25,603 bases of DNA from CAJAQL01 sp964442965 (lineage in GTDB: Bacteria; Patescibacteriota; Minisyncoccia; UBA6257; 2-01-FULL-56-20). Both the position numbers and the translations under genes were made by a program. Location: the NCBI GenBank assembly GCA_964442965.1, contig CAYUBE010000013.1, forward strand, positions 1 through 25,603, written 5' to 3'. The notes beneath the pieces are model-generated. The model was not told the origin of the DNA, ran no database searches, and saw only the letters and a list, made by a program, of their open reading frames with translations. This document shows positions 14,649 to 21,913 of this stretch, piece after piece; the stretch's first letter is position 1; each line of letters begins with the position of its first letter.

Positions 14649-16365
14649 ACTCTTCCGTTTCGCGCAAAATTTCCTCGATCGACACCAAGCCCTCGAGAGC
14701 TTTGATCATGCCGTCCTGACGAAGCGTGACCATCCCCTGACGTTTCGCCTCCTGGGTTATCTTTTGAATAGTGGGATTGCCCGTGATGATCTCCTCGAAC
14801 TCCGGTGACATCCGAAGCACCTCAAAAATCGCCACCCGTCCCTGAATGCCTTTTCCCTTACATACACTGCAGCCTTTTGCGCGCCATATCTTGTACGGTT
14901 TTTGATAAGATGCCGTAACCTCCTCCGGCAGGCCGGCGAGAGTTTTTCCTATAATCTCCTGCATTTGGGCCGACGCCTCTTCTTGGGCCTTGCAGTTCGG
15001 GCAGAGAACCCCCACGAGCCGTTGGGAGATCATGAGGTTCATGGCGACCGGCAAAAGAAACGGTTCGATCTTCATATCGATGAGCCGCGGCACGACGCCG
15101 GCAGAATTATTCGTGTGGAGCGTCGAAAGGACGATGTGGCCAGTCAGGGCCGCTTGAACGGCAAGGCTCGCCGTTTCATTATCGCGGATCTCGCCTACCA
15201 TGATGACGTCGGGGTCCTGCCGAAGGATTTCGCGAAGCCCTGACGCAAAATCATAGCCGATCTCCGGCCGCACTTGCGATTGGTTCACGCCGGACACAAA
15301 ATATTCCACGGGATCTTCGAGTGATACGATATTCACCGTTTCCTTGTTCAGCTCCTGTAAAAACGCGTAGAGTGTCGTTGTCTTGCCTGATCCGGTGGGA
15401 CCCGTAAGCAGAATCATACCGAACGGTTTTGCGAGTCCTGCTTTTACTGATTCGAGGTTTTTATAGCGAAGGTCCAGGCTTTCAAAATTTTTTAGGCCGG
15501 TCGTGGGATCGAGCACGCGGATGGCGACCTTCTCGCCCAAGGGAGTCGGGAATGTTGATACGCGGAAGTCGATATCTTTATCGAGAAGCCGCGACCGAAA
15601 GCGGCCATCCTGCGGGATACGCGTTTCATCGATTTTCAGGCTCGAAATGACTTTGACGCGCGAGATGACAGGCTGAGCGAGCTCGACCGGCAGGGACGCA
15701 ACCTGCTGGAGATCGCCGTCGATGCGAAACCGCACACGGAGAAATTTTTCCTGCGGCTCGATATGCACGTCCGAGGCACGGCTGAAAACAGCCTCTTTTA
15801 AAGTATCCGCAACAATTTTAATGATAGGAGCATCCTCATCTCCCTTGGATGCCGCAAGGTCGATGGCCGCCTGGCTCGACGTGCCCTCTTTCACATTTAA
15901 AGTTTGCACCGCCCTCGCAATCTCCGAACGATAGGGAGAATAACGGCGCAGGACCGCCTGCCAATCACCGTAAGAAATAAGGTAAACGCCGAGATTCATA
16001 TGATTCTGGCGGGCAACGAACTTCACGGCGTCCTGCGCCTTGGCATTGTCAGGATGCAGCATGCCGACAATCAAGAGATTATCGGCGAGAGATATCGGCA
16101 CCACGCCGTAGGTACGTGCCGTTTCTTCCGGAATGATCCCGAAAAGCTTTTCGTCAACCGCCTGGGTGTCTATTTTCTGATAGGGAACATTGACGAGGGA
16201 GCTCTTCAATTCCGCAACCTTCACGTCGGGGATCAGGCGTTCCCGATCAATAATAGCTTCCGCCGTCTCGCCGCCCACGAGAACATCGCGCTTTACCCTG
16301 GCCACCGTCACCGCAGGGAGCAATCCCTGTTTCTGAATTTGATCAAGCAATTGGTCGTCAGTCAT
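14647..16365 (-). CDS. pilB: Pilus assembly ATPase PilB (GspE family)
   Basis: 572 aa. MshEN-type N-terminal domain (about 1-150), then the T2SSE ATPase: DVHIEPQ 199-205, Walker A GPTGSGKTT 322-330, Asp box EDPVEYFVSGVNQ 350-362, Walker B region DPDVIMVGEIRD 384-395, His box STLHTNN 414-420, and a C-terminal zinc site Cys455/458 (CPNC) with Cys499/502 (CSVC). It powers pilin extraction from the membrane into the filament. It is the first gene of the pilus locus. The start at 16365 is preceded by TATAAT 7 nt upstream and no SD. Confidence 0.97.
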   Translation of the reverse strand: MTDDQLLDQIQKQGLLPAVTVARVKRDVLVGGETAEAIIDRERLIPDVKVAELKSSLVNVPYQKIDTQAVDEKLFGIIPEETARTYGVVPISLADNLLIVGMLHPDNAKAQDAVKFVARQNHMNLGVYLISYGDWQAVLRRYSPYRSEIARAVQTLNVKEGTSSQAAIDLAASKGDEDAPIIKIVADTLKEAVFSRASDVHIEPQEKFLRVRFRIDGDLQQVASLPVELAQPVISRVKVISSLKIDETRIPQDGRFRSRLLDKDIDFRVSTFPTPLGEKVAIRVLDPTTGLKNFESLDLRYKNLESVKAGLAKPFGMILLTGPTGSGKTTTLYAFLQELNKETVNIVSLEDPVEYFVSGVNQSQVRPEIGYDFASGLREILRQDPDVIMVGEIRDNETASLAVQAALTGHIVLSTLHTNNSAGVVPRLIDMKIEPFLLPVAMNLMISQRLVGVLCPNCKAQEEASAQMQEIIGKTLAGLPEEVTASYQKPYKIWRAKGCSVCKGKGIQGRVAIFEVLRMSPEFEEIITGNPTIQKITQEAKRQGMVTLRQDGMIKALEGLVSIEEILRETEE

Positions 16366-16372
16366 TTGTTCT

Positions 16373-16378
16373 ATTATA
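16373..16378 (-). promoter_or_regulatory. -10 box of pilB, leaderless
   Basis: Perfect TATAAT on the - strand ending 7 nt before the ATG at 16365. The upstream trinucleotide is TTG rather than TGn. Confidence 0.6.
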
Positions 16379-16399
16379 CAACAAATGGTCGCCGCAAGC

Positions 16400-16717
16400 T
16401 TACGCTGGTCTTGTTTTTAATCGTTTTTCAACTCTTCCCATACGGATCGCCAAGGTTGCAACTTCAGCACGGGAGTCAACCGTATTTAATTGACTCTTAA
16501 TTTCTTTTAGCTCGCCCCACATAAGGTCTATTTGCGATTCCATCTGATCAATACGCCGTTCTATGGCACCTATTCTTTGTTCCATATTTTCTACTCGTTG
16601 CTCCAACTTATCCATACGCTGTTCTAGCCGGTCAAATTTTACATTGAACTCCTCTCTGATCGCAAGAAATTCTCCCTGCATCATCTCTGCCAGTTTTTCT
16701 AATGTCATTTTTTGCAT
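16400..16717 (-). CDS. Small coiled-coil protein of unknown function
   Basis: 105 aa, almost entirely heptad coiled coil: residues 25-80 repeat the pattern RLEQRMDKLEQRVENMEQRI. An N-terminal amphipathic helix (TLEKLAEMMQGEFLAIREEF) and a basic tail (KRLKTRP) flank it. No transmembrane segment. Similar short coiled-coil proteins are, to my knowledge, common in Parcubacteria, but no function is assigned. It is upstream of pilB on the same strand with its own leaderless promoter, so a link to the pilus is only positional. A Met at residue 4 is an alternative start. Confidence 0.75.
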   Translation of the reverse strand: MQKMTLEKLAEMMQGEFLAIREEFNVKFDRLEQRMDKLEQRVENMEQRIGAIERRIDQMESQIDLMWGELKEIKSQLNTVDSRAEVATLAIRMGRVEKRLKTRPA

Positions 16718-16723
16718 ACGTCA

Positions 16724-16729
16724 ATCATA
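16724..16729 (-). promoter_or_regulatory. -10 box of the coiled-coil gene, leaderless
   Basis: TATGAT on the - strand ends 6 nt before the ATG at 16717. Confidence 0.45.
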
Positions 16730-16863
16730 AAACCCTGCGGTGCGGAGTCAAACTTTCTTTAATAATTTTTTAATTCATCTCATTTCTGTCATCCCACCTG
16801 TCAGCCAACAGTTTACACGAAAGCGAAAGCCCAGCGAGAAATCCCTTTTTCTTTCTCCTTCCT

Positions 16864-16893
16864 GTCATTCCCGCACAGATAAGAATCCATTTT
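16864..16893 (+). repeat. Degenerate REP-like repeat
   Basis: GTCATTCCCGCACAGATAAG then AATCCATTTT keeps the ends of the family, but the palindromic core is decayed. A still more degenerate copy (GTCATCCCACCTGTCAG) lies near 16789. Confidence 0.5.
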
Positions 16894-16907
16894 CACATAG
16901 AACACAG

Positions 16908-16940
16908 AAAAGAGAGCAGGTTAACCTGCTCTCTTTTTCC
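16908..16940 (-). terminator. Intrinsic terminator of the rpsL-rpsG-fusA operon
   Basis: AAAGAGAGCAGG (16909-16920) pairs perfectly with CCTGCTCTCTTT (16925-16936) around TTAA. Reading leftward it ends in TTTT; T-tracts exist on both sides, so it may work in both directions. Confidence 0.88.
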
Positions 16941-16953
16941 TATCGGATTTTAT

Positions 16954-19059
16954 TTATCGCTTTTTCCCTTCAATGATTAGCTGTGCCACATTGCTCGGCG
17001 CTGGCTCATAGTGATCGAACTCCATCGTGAACGATCCTCTGCCCTGCGTCATAGACCGCAATTCGGTCGTATAGCTGAACATTTCGGAAAGCGGCACTTT
17101 TGCGTCGATAACTTTAAGGCCGGGCCGGTCAGTGATCTCTTCGATCCTGCCGCGCTTTGAGTTCAAGCTACCGGTAATTTCGCCGAGGAAATCGGTCGGA
17201 ATGAGCACTTGAATTTTCATGATCGGTTCCAAAATAACAGGCTTCGCGCGCTTCGCAGCTTCCTGGAATGCCATGGAACCGGCGATCTTGAACGCCGCTT
17301 CGGAAGAATCGACTTCATGGAATGATCCGTCGTAGAGCGTCACCTCCACATCGATCACTGGATATCCGGCAAGAATACCGCGGTCGAGCGATTCCTTGAC
17401 ACCTTTTTCCGTCGGGTTGATGAATTCTTGCGGGATCGCGCCACCTTTGATCTCGTTCAAAAAGACAAATCCCTTCCCGCGCTCAAGCGGCTTCACGCGG
17501 AGCCAGACGTCGCCGTACTGGCCACGGCCGCCGGACTGTTTGATATACTTTCCTTCCGCTTCTCCCTCGCCCATGATCGTTTCCTTATAAGCGACCTGCG
17601 GCCGGCCAACATTTGCTTCTACGCCGAATTCGCGCTTCATGCGGTCAACAAGGACTTCGAGATGCAACTCTCCCATGCCGGAAATGATCGTCTCGCCCGT
17701 ATCGGGATCGCCCGCAACGCGGAACGTCGGGTCTTCTTCGGCAAGGCGATGGAGCGCCGTACCCATTTTTTCCTGGTCGGCTTTCGTTTTCGGTTCGATG
17801 CGGATGCCGATGACCGGCTCCGGGAAGGTTATCTTTTCCAAAATGATGGCATGGTCCGGATCACAGAGCGTATCGCCTGTCGTCGTACTCTTGAGCCCCA
17901 CGATCGCGGCGATCTCGCCCGAATAAATTTCATCGACTTCTTCGCGCTGGTTTGCGTGCATACGGACGATACGGCCGATGCGCTCCTGCACGTTCTTGGT
18001 CGAGTTCAAAATATAGGAACCGCGCTTCACAATGCCCGAATAATTTCTGAAAAACGCCAAGCTCCCCACGAACGGATCGCTCGCGATTTTGAACGCGAGG
18101 CCGGAAAATGGCTCGGTGTCGTTCGGATGGCGCTCAATCGTGGCGTCCGTTTTCAGATCATGGCCTTTGACCGGCGGCAGATCGGTCGGTGCTGGAAGGT
18201 AATCAACGACCGCATCCAACATAAACTGCACGCCTTTATTTTTTAAAGCGGAGCCGCAGAGAACCGGCACGATCTTGTTTGCAATGACCGCCTTGCGCAA
18301 AACGCGGCGGAGATCTTCGAGCGCGAGTTCTTTTCCGTCAAGATACGCGGACATCATTTCATCATCATTCTCTGCAATCCTTTCGATCAAATCGTGGCGT
18401 GCCTTTTCGACTTCGGCCTTCATCTCCGCCGGAATTTCGATCTCAACGATCTTCTCGCCATGCTCGCCATCAAAACCGTATGCCTTGTTTTCCAACAAAC
18501 ACATAACTCCTTTCATGTCCGATTCGAGCCCCACCGGCAATTGTATCGGAATCGCGTTCGGCGTCAGGCGGTCAATGATCGATTGAAAACTTTTTTTGAA
18601 GCTCGCGCCCATGCGATCAAGCTTATTGATGAAACAGATGCGCGGCACGTTGTATTCGTCCGCATAGCGCCAGTTCGTTTCCGATTGCGGTTCCACGCCC
18701 GCGACGCCGTCGAAAACGACGACCGCGCCGTCCAAAACACGAAGCGACCGCTTTACTTCCACCGTAAAATCGATATGTCCCGGAGTGTCGATGAGGTTGA
18801 TCTGATGTTCGAAATTTTTGTCGTGGTTCCGTTCCGTCGGAATCCAAAACGCGGTTGTGGCGGCCGACGTGATCGTGATGCCACGTTCGCGCTCCTGCTC
18901 CATCCAATCCATCACCGTATCGCCCGTATGCACTTCGCCGATCTTGTGCGAAACGCCGGTATAAAAAAGCACCCGTTCTGAAACGGTCGTTTTTCCCGCA
19001 TCAATATGCGCGATGATACCAATGTTCCTGATTTTTTCGATGGGATATTTTCTGGGCAT
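16954..19059 (-). CDS. fusA: Translation elongation factor G
   Basis: GTPase that drives translocation and, with RRF, ribosome recycling. 701 aa, normal length. G1 AHIDAGKTT (17-25), G2 RGITITSAATTAFW (59-72), G3 DTPGH (91-95), G4 NKLD (145-148). Domain II follows at about 300-400, domain III carries MGELHLEVLVDRMKREFGVE, and domains IV/V lie at the C-terminus (GRGQYGDVWLRVKPLERGKG, then the MFSYTTELRSMTQGRGSFTMEF core). Third gene of the str operon; no tuf follows, since a terminator comes directly after. The 5' flank is a heptamer array, and no SD is visible before the ATG. Confidence 0.98.
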   Translation of the reverse strand: MPRKYPIEKIRNIGIIAHIDAGKTTVSERVLFYTGVSHKIGEVHTGDTVMDWMEQERERGITITSAATTAFWIPTERNHDKNFEHQINLIDTPGHIDFTVEVKRSLRVLDGAVVVFDGVAGVEPQSETNWRYADEYNVPRICFINKLDRMGASFKKSFQSIIDRLTPNAIPIQLPVGLESDMKGVMCLLENKAYGFDGEHGEKIVEIEIPAEMKAEVEKARHDLIERIAENDDEMMSAYLDGKELALEDLRRVLRKAVIANKIVPVLCGSALKNKGVQFMLDAVVDYLPAPTDLPPVKGHDLKTDATIERHPNDTEPFSGLAFKIASDPFVGSLAFFRNYSGIVKRGSYILNSTKNVQERIGRIVRMHANQREEVDEIYSGEIAAIVGLKSTTTGDTLCDPDHAIILEKITFPEPVIGIRIEPKTKADQEKMGTALHRLAEEDPTFRVAGDPDTGETIISGMGELHLEVLVDRMKREFGVEANVGRPQVAYKETIMGEGEAEGKYIKQSGGRGQYGDVWLRVKPLERGKGFVFLNEIKGGAIPQEFINPTEKGVKESLDRGILAGYPVIDVEVTLYDGSFHEVDSSEAAFKIAGSMAFQEAAKRAKPVILEPIMKIQVLIPTDFLGEITGSLNSKRGRIEEITDRPGLKVIDAKVPLSEMFSYTTELRSMTQGRGSFTMEFDHYEPAPSNVAQLIIEGKKR

Positions 19060-19065
19060 GGAATT

Positions 19066-19142
19066 TAGATATTAGCCACTAGGACATAGCCACTAGGGAT
19101 TTTTATACCCTATTGGCTAGTGGCTAGTCGCTATCTATTATC
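19066..19142. repeat. Eleven-unit heptamer array forming an inverted repeat between rpsG and fusA
   Basis: Continuous 7-nt register: TAGATAT TAGCCAC TAGGACA TAGCCAC TAGGGAT TTTTATA CCCTATT GGCTAGT GGCTAGT CGCTATC TATTATC. The left and right halves are complementary (TAGCCACTAG against CTAGTGGCTA), giving a long stem around TTTTTATA. It spans the whole gap and includes the rpsG stop codon. Confidence 0.85.
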
Positions 19143-19605
19143 TTGCGAAATGTGCGAATGCGCGATTCGCTTCGGCCATCCGGTGCGTATCCTGCTTCTT
19201 TTTTATCGCCGCGCCTTCGTTTTTCGAAGCCGCAATCAATTCTTCCGCAAGTTTCACCGCCATCGGCTTTCCTTTCTTCGAACGGGCCGCGCCGATGAGC
19301 CATCGCGTCGCAAGCACGAACTTTCGCTCGGGACGAACCTCCATCGGCACCTGATAATTCGCGCCGCCGACGCGCTTTGAAACTACTTCAACGAGCGGCG
19401 ATGCGTTCTCGAACGCCTTTTCAAAAACGGCGATCGGATCTTCTTTCGTGATCTTTTTTATTTCATCGAAAGCACCGTATACCACGCGCTCCGCCGTGGA
19501 CTTCTTGCCGTCCTTCATGACGTAATTCACAAATCTCCCTAAATCAACCCGCCCGTAAACAGGGTCCGGTGTGCGATACTTTTTATAAATGCGTTTCTTT
19601 CTCAT
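19138..19605 (-). CDS. rpsG: 30S ribosomal protein S7
   Basis: 155 aa, standard length. Starts MRKKRIYKKYRTPDPVYGRVDL and has the conserved VNYVMKDGKKSTAERVVY, ENASPLVEVVSKRVGGANYQVP and RKFVLATRWLI segments, and ends with an HRMAEANRAFAHFA C-terminus. S7 nucleates assembly of the 16S 3' domain and lines the E site. Second gene of rpsL-rpsG-fusA; gaps of 92 nt and 78 nt to its neighbours each hold a repeat element. No SD is visible. Confidence 0.98.
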   Translation of the reverse strand: MRKKRIYKKYRTPDPVYGRVDLGRFVNYVMKDGKKSTAERVVYGAFDEIKKITKEDPIAVFEKAFENASPLVEVVSKRVGGANYQVPMEVRPERKFVLATRWLIGAARSKKGKPMAVKLAEELIAASKNEGAAIKKKQDTHRMAEANRAFAHFAR

Positions 19606-19616
19606 AATGTTTTTAT

Positions 19617-19688
19617 GTCATTCCGAGCTCTGCGAGGAATCTTTTCTTAGTCTTTTGAGAAAGGTTCCTTCGCTCCGCTCAGGATGAC
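19617..19688. repeat. 72-bp MITE-like element between rpsL and rpsG
   Basis: Ends GTCATTCCGAGC and GCTCAGGATGAC are inverted repeats with 10 of 12 matches, and inner segments (GAGGAATCTTTTC / GAAAGGTTCCTT) are also complementary. It is a member of the widespread GTCATTC-ended palindromic repeats and occupies nearly the whole gap. Confidence 0.65.
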
Positions 19689-19697
19689 GATTCGTGG

Positions 19698-20114
19698 TTA
19701 ACTTGCTTTAGGCTTCTTCGCCCCATATTTCGACCTCTGCTGTTTCCGGTTTGCCACGCCCGTTGCGTCCAAGACGCCGCGGACCACGTGATAGCGAACA
19801 CCCGGAAGATCTTTCACGCGGCCGCCGCGCACCACCACGATCGAGTGCTCCTGCAAAGAATGTCCTTCTCCTGGGATATATGCCGTCACTTCCATGCCGT
19901 TCGTGAGGCGGACGCGCGCAACTTTTCGGAGCGCCGAGTTCGGCTTCTTCGGCGTCGTCGTAAAAACCTTCAAACAAACGCCTCGCTTGAAAGGTGATCC
20001 TGAATCAACCGGCTTGTTCTTTATGGTATTGAAATAATAAGACAACGCCGGCGCCTTGGTCTTCGCCTTCGCCGATCTCCTTCTTTTTTTTACCAGTTGT
20101 TGAATGGTTGGCAT
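19698..20114 (-). CDS. rpsL: 30S ribosomal protein S12
   Basis: 138 aa. Conserved core KRGVCLKVFTTTPKKPNSAL, RKVARVRLTNGMEVTAYIPG, EGHSLQEHSIVVVRGGRVKD and LPGVRYHVVRG, ending in QQRSKYGAKKPKA. S12 sits at the decoding centre. Between the N-terminal MPTIQQLVKKRRR and the core there is an extra stretch (SYYFNTIKNKPVDSGSPF) compared with E. coli S12; to my knowledge a similar extension is usual in Patescibacteria. The PKKPNSALRK loop keeps its lysines. First gene of the str operon; the promoter is not clear, and no SD is visible. Confidence 0.98.
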   Translation of the reverse strand: MPTIQQLVKKRRRSAKAKTKAPALSYYFNTIKNKPVDSGSPFKRGVCLKVFTTTPKKPNSALRKVARVRLTNGMEVTAYIPGEGHSLQEHSIVVVRGGRVKDLPGVRYHVVRGVLDATGVANRKQQRSKYGAKKPKAS

Positions 20115-20206
20115 TGATATAAAGAAAGACGGGCAAAACCCATCTCAAACTACAGAGAAAGGATACAGGAACTAAGGGTTCTTTGTCAACGGCTTCGGCC
20201 CCTCTT

Positions 20207-20398
20207 GTCATTCCCGTCCCCGCCTTCACGGGGATAAACTCCGGCGGGAATCCATCTTCTCTTTTGTCGTTCCTACGAAAACCGAGGTTCATCTCCCTCC
20301 CCTTGTCATTCTGGCGACTCGTGGCGAGTGTAATCGAACCAAAGCAGGGATTCATCTTCCCCTCTTGTCATTCCCGCGCAGGCGGGAATCCATCTTTT
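20207..20398 (+). repeat. Cluster of four REP-like repeats, same orientation
   Basis: Copies begin at 20207, 20266, 20305 and 20367, each starting GTCATTC or GTCGTTC and ending near TCATCTT/TCATCTC. The last has the full palindrome TTCCCGC-GCAG-GCGGGAA. The first and third carry extra internal sequence. They fill most of the 409-nt gap between rpsL and the DUF218 gene; apart from these and the promoter at 20446, I see nothing else in the gap. Confidence 0.8.
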
Positions 20399-20445
20399 TA
20401 AAACATGTCTTCTGTCAGGCCTTAATGAAATTTAGCCAAAAAATA

Positions 20446-20474
20446 TTGACAGAACTATGATTCTCTGCTATATT
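20446..20474 (+). promoter_or_regulatory. Strong sigma70-type promoter of the DUF218 gene
   Basis: Perfect -35 TTGACA (20446-20451), 17-nt spacer ending in TGC (extended -10), and -10 TATATT (20469-20474). This is the most complete promoter in the window. The predicted leader is about 43 nt. Confidence 0.88.
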
Positions 20475-20523
20475 TATCCCAGTCTTTTTACATCACAAAA
20501 TCACCGGAAGGAGGTGAAAGATA

Positions 20524-21096
20524 GTGGACTATATCGTTTGCATAGGAAATGGCCTCCACACCGATGGAAGCACCAGCCGGATAAATCAGGCAATTATTAA
20601 AAAGGCCGCCGAACTATGGCGACCCGAAAACATAATAATCTTGTCCGGAGGTTATAAAAATAAAATAGGCGTGACCGAGGCAGAGTCAATGGAGGGATGG
20701 CTCGCTGCGTTCTTTCCAAGACTAAAATCTTCCTGCGTGAAGGAGAATAAGTCTTACCGCACTCATAATAACGCGGTTGAGGCTTTAAAAATCGCCCAGT
20801 GCATAATGAGGGGGAAGATGATTGTCATCGATCACCCTCAGCATTTAGAACGCACACTTCTCTCCTTCGAGACAGTAAACCGACTTTATTTCAATGATAG
20901 GTTTGAAATAATCGGTTGCGCTGCGGAAGAGGTCTATGACTCAAATATTCCCGGTCAGGAATATTGGGCAACGAAAGGGTTGTTCAGAGAGCACGAGAGA
21001 AAAAGCGCGCTTCTCTACAACGTTCTCCTGTTTCGGCCATGGTCCCGACTTGGGTTATGGGTTCTTAGGAAGGTGTGGCCATCTGAAAAACAATAA
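20524..21096 (+). CDS. DUF218 / YdcF-like protein
   Basis: 190 aa. Features of the DUF218 (YdcF/SanA) fold: DYIVCIGNGL at the N-terminus, IIILSGGYKNK (nucleotide-binding-like loop), TEAESMEGWL, ENKSYRTHNNAVEAL (the S-x-x-T-x-x-N motif) and VIDHPQHLERTLLSFE (the H-x-x-R motif). YdcF binds S-adenosylmethionine and family members are linked to envelope functions; the substrate here is unknown. No transmembrane anchor is apparent. The start is GTG 20524, fixed by a strong SD (AAGGAGGTGA, core GGAGG 20510-20514, 9 nt upstream). Single gene with its own promoter and terminator. Confidence 0.88.
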   Translation: MDYIVCIGNGLHTDGSTSRINQAIIKKAAELWRPENIIILSGGYKNKIGVTEAESMEGWLAAFFPRLKSSCVKENKSYRTHNNAVEALKIAQCIMRGKMIVIDHPQHLERTLLSFETVNRLYFNDRFEIIGCAAEEVYDSNIPGQEYWATKGLFREHERKSALLYNVLLFRPWSRLGLWVLRKVWPSEKQ

Positions 21097-21111
21097 AGAT
21101 GGTCGCGCTAG

Positions 21112-21150
21112 TCAGGCTGTTTGGATATTCTCCAGCAGCCTGATTTTTTT
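21112..21150 (+). terminator. Intrinsic terminator of the DUF218 gene
   Basis: TCAGGCTG (21112-21119) and CAGCCTGA (21136-21143) form an 8-bp stem followed by TTTTTTT. Confidence 0.88.
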
Positions 21151-21164
21151 AGAGTACGTTCTTT

Positions 21165-21905
21165 CTATAACCGGTATTTCATGTTTTTAGAAACTCCTAC
21201 GGGGGCACGCGTATCTCTCTGGTTTTTCTTGGTAAAGGTTATGGCCTTATCAAGCGTTTTTTCGAAGTCATGATATTTAAGCCACGCCTTTCTAATCACG
21301 ATTCTTAGCTCTTTATGTTCCGGATATCCCTTATCCCAATTGAACCGTAAGTCGTCGAATTCAACATTTAATAATGTAGTAAAAGATTCTTTAATGGTCC
21401 ATATCTGTCCCTCGGACAATCCTTGTTCCTGGCAAGTTTTTAGATAATAGGTCAGAAACATAAAATGCATCAGCTCGTGCATTGCGGTGTCCGTCGCGGC
21501 GAACGTATTACTGAACATACTGGTCGCAAACCATCGATGTTTCAGGTCGTAGCCAAATCTGCCAGCCGAAGAGAGGACACCACGAATTCGCGAGAACGCG
21601 AATGGCCGATTATGGATCTTCTCGATTCTCCTGATAAAATCCTTTTCCATCTTTGCCCATGCGGCATTCATGTCATCGGCGATCATTTTCAAGAACTTTT
21701 TCTTCGGCGGGGAATATCGCCACGTAAGTTCTTTAGCGATAAAGCGTTTTCTGCTGGCAGGAGACAGTTTGAAAAGTTTTTCATAACGCTCATTTTCCTT
21801 TGGAACGAGCGAGTGAAGTTTTTTCTTGTACGTCCAGATGCCAATCAGATGATTTTCAATATCCAGATCCTCATCAACCACAAACCGCACGATTTGTTTT
21901 TTCAT
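21165..21905 (-). CDS. HExxH metallopeptidase-like protein, family not recognised
   Basis: 246 aa, no signal peptide or transmembrane segment, so probably cytoplasmic. It contains TAMHELMHFMF with a zinc-binding HELMH (His143, Glu144, His147), and 26 residues after His147 comes KESFTTLLN with Glu173, a plausible third ligand in gluzincin style. That glutamate motif is also kept in the broken paralogue upstream. The N-terminal 120 residues are basic and charged and match nothing I recognise. Possible roles include peptide processing. It starts 8 nt after the paralogue remnant's stop; no clear SD. It converges with the DUF218 gene. Catalytic activity is inferred from the motif only. Confidence 0.75.
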   Translation of the reverse strand: MKKQIVRFVVDEDLDIENHLIGIWTYKKKLHSLVPKENERYEKLFKLSPASRKRFIAKELTWRYSPPKKKFLKMIADDMNAAWAKMEKDFIRRIEKIHNRPFAFSRIRGVLSSAGRFGYDLKHRWFATSMFSNTFAATDTAMHELMHFMFLTYYLKTCQEQGLSEGQIWTIKESFTTLLNVEFDDLRFNWDKGYPEHKELRIVIRKAWLKYHDFEKTLDKAITFTKKNQRDTRAPVGVSKNMKYRL

Positions 21906-21913
21906 AGATTTAT

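Noticed and set aside
17428..18981. Long rightward frames opposite fusA
   Set aside because: Shadows of a highly conserved gene in the third-position-rich strand; no recognisable domains.
19066..19142. CRISPR-like array
   Set aside because: The units are 7 nt without spacers and no cas gene is in the window; it is a heptamer repeat.
20305..20345. GGTTCGATTAC on the - strand resembling a tRNA T-loop
   Set aside because: No acceptor, D or anticodon stems around it; it is the internal part of the third REP-like copy.
20446..20523. Riboswitch in the DUF218 leader
   Set aside because: The 43-nt leader is too short for a known aptamer plus expression platform and shows no strong stems.
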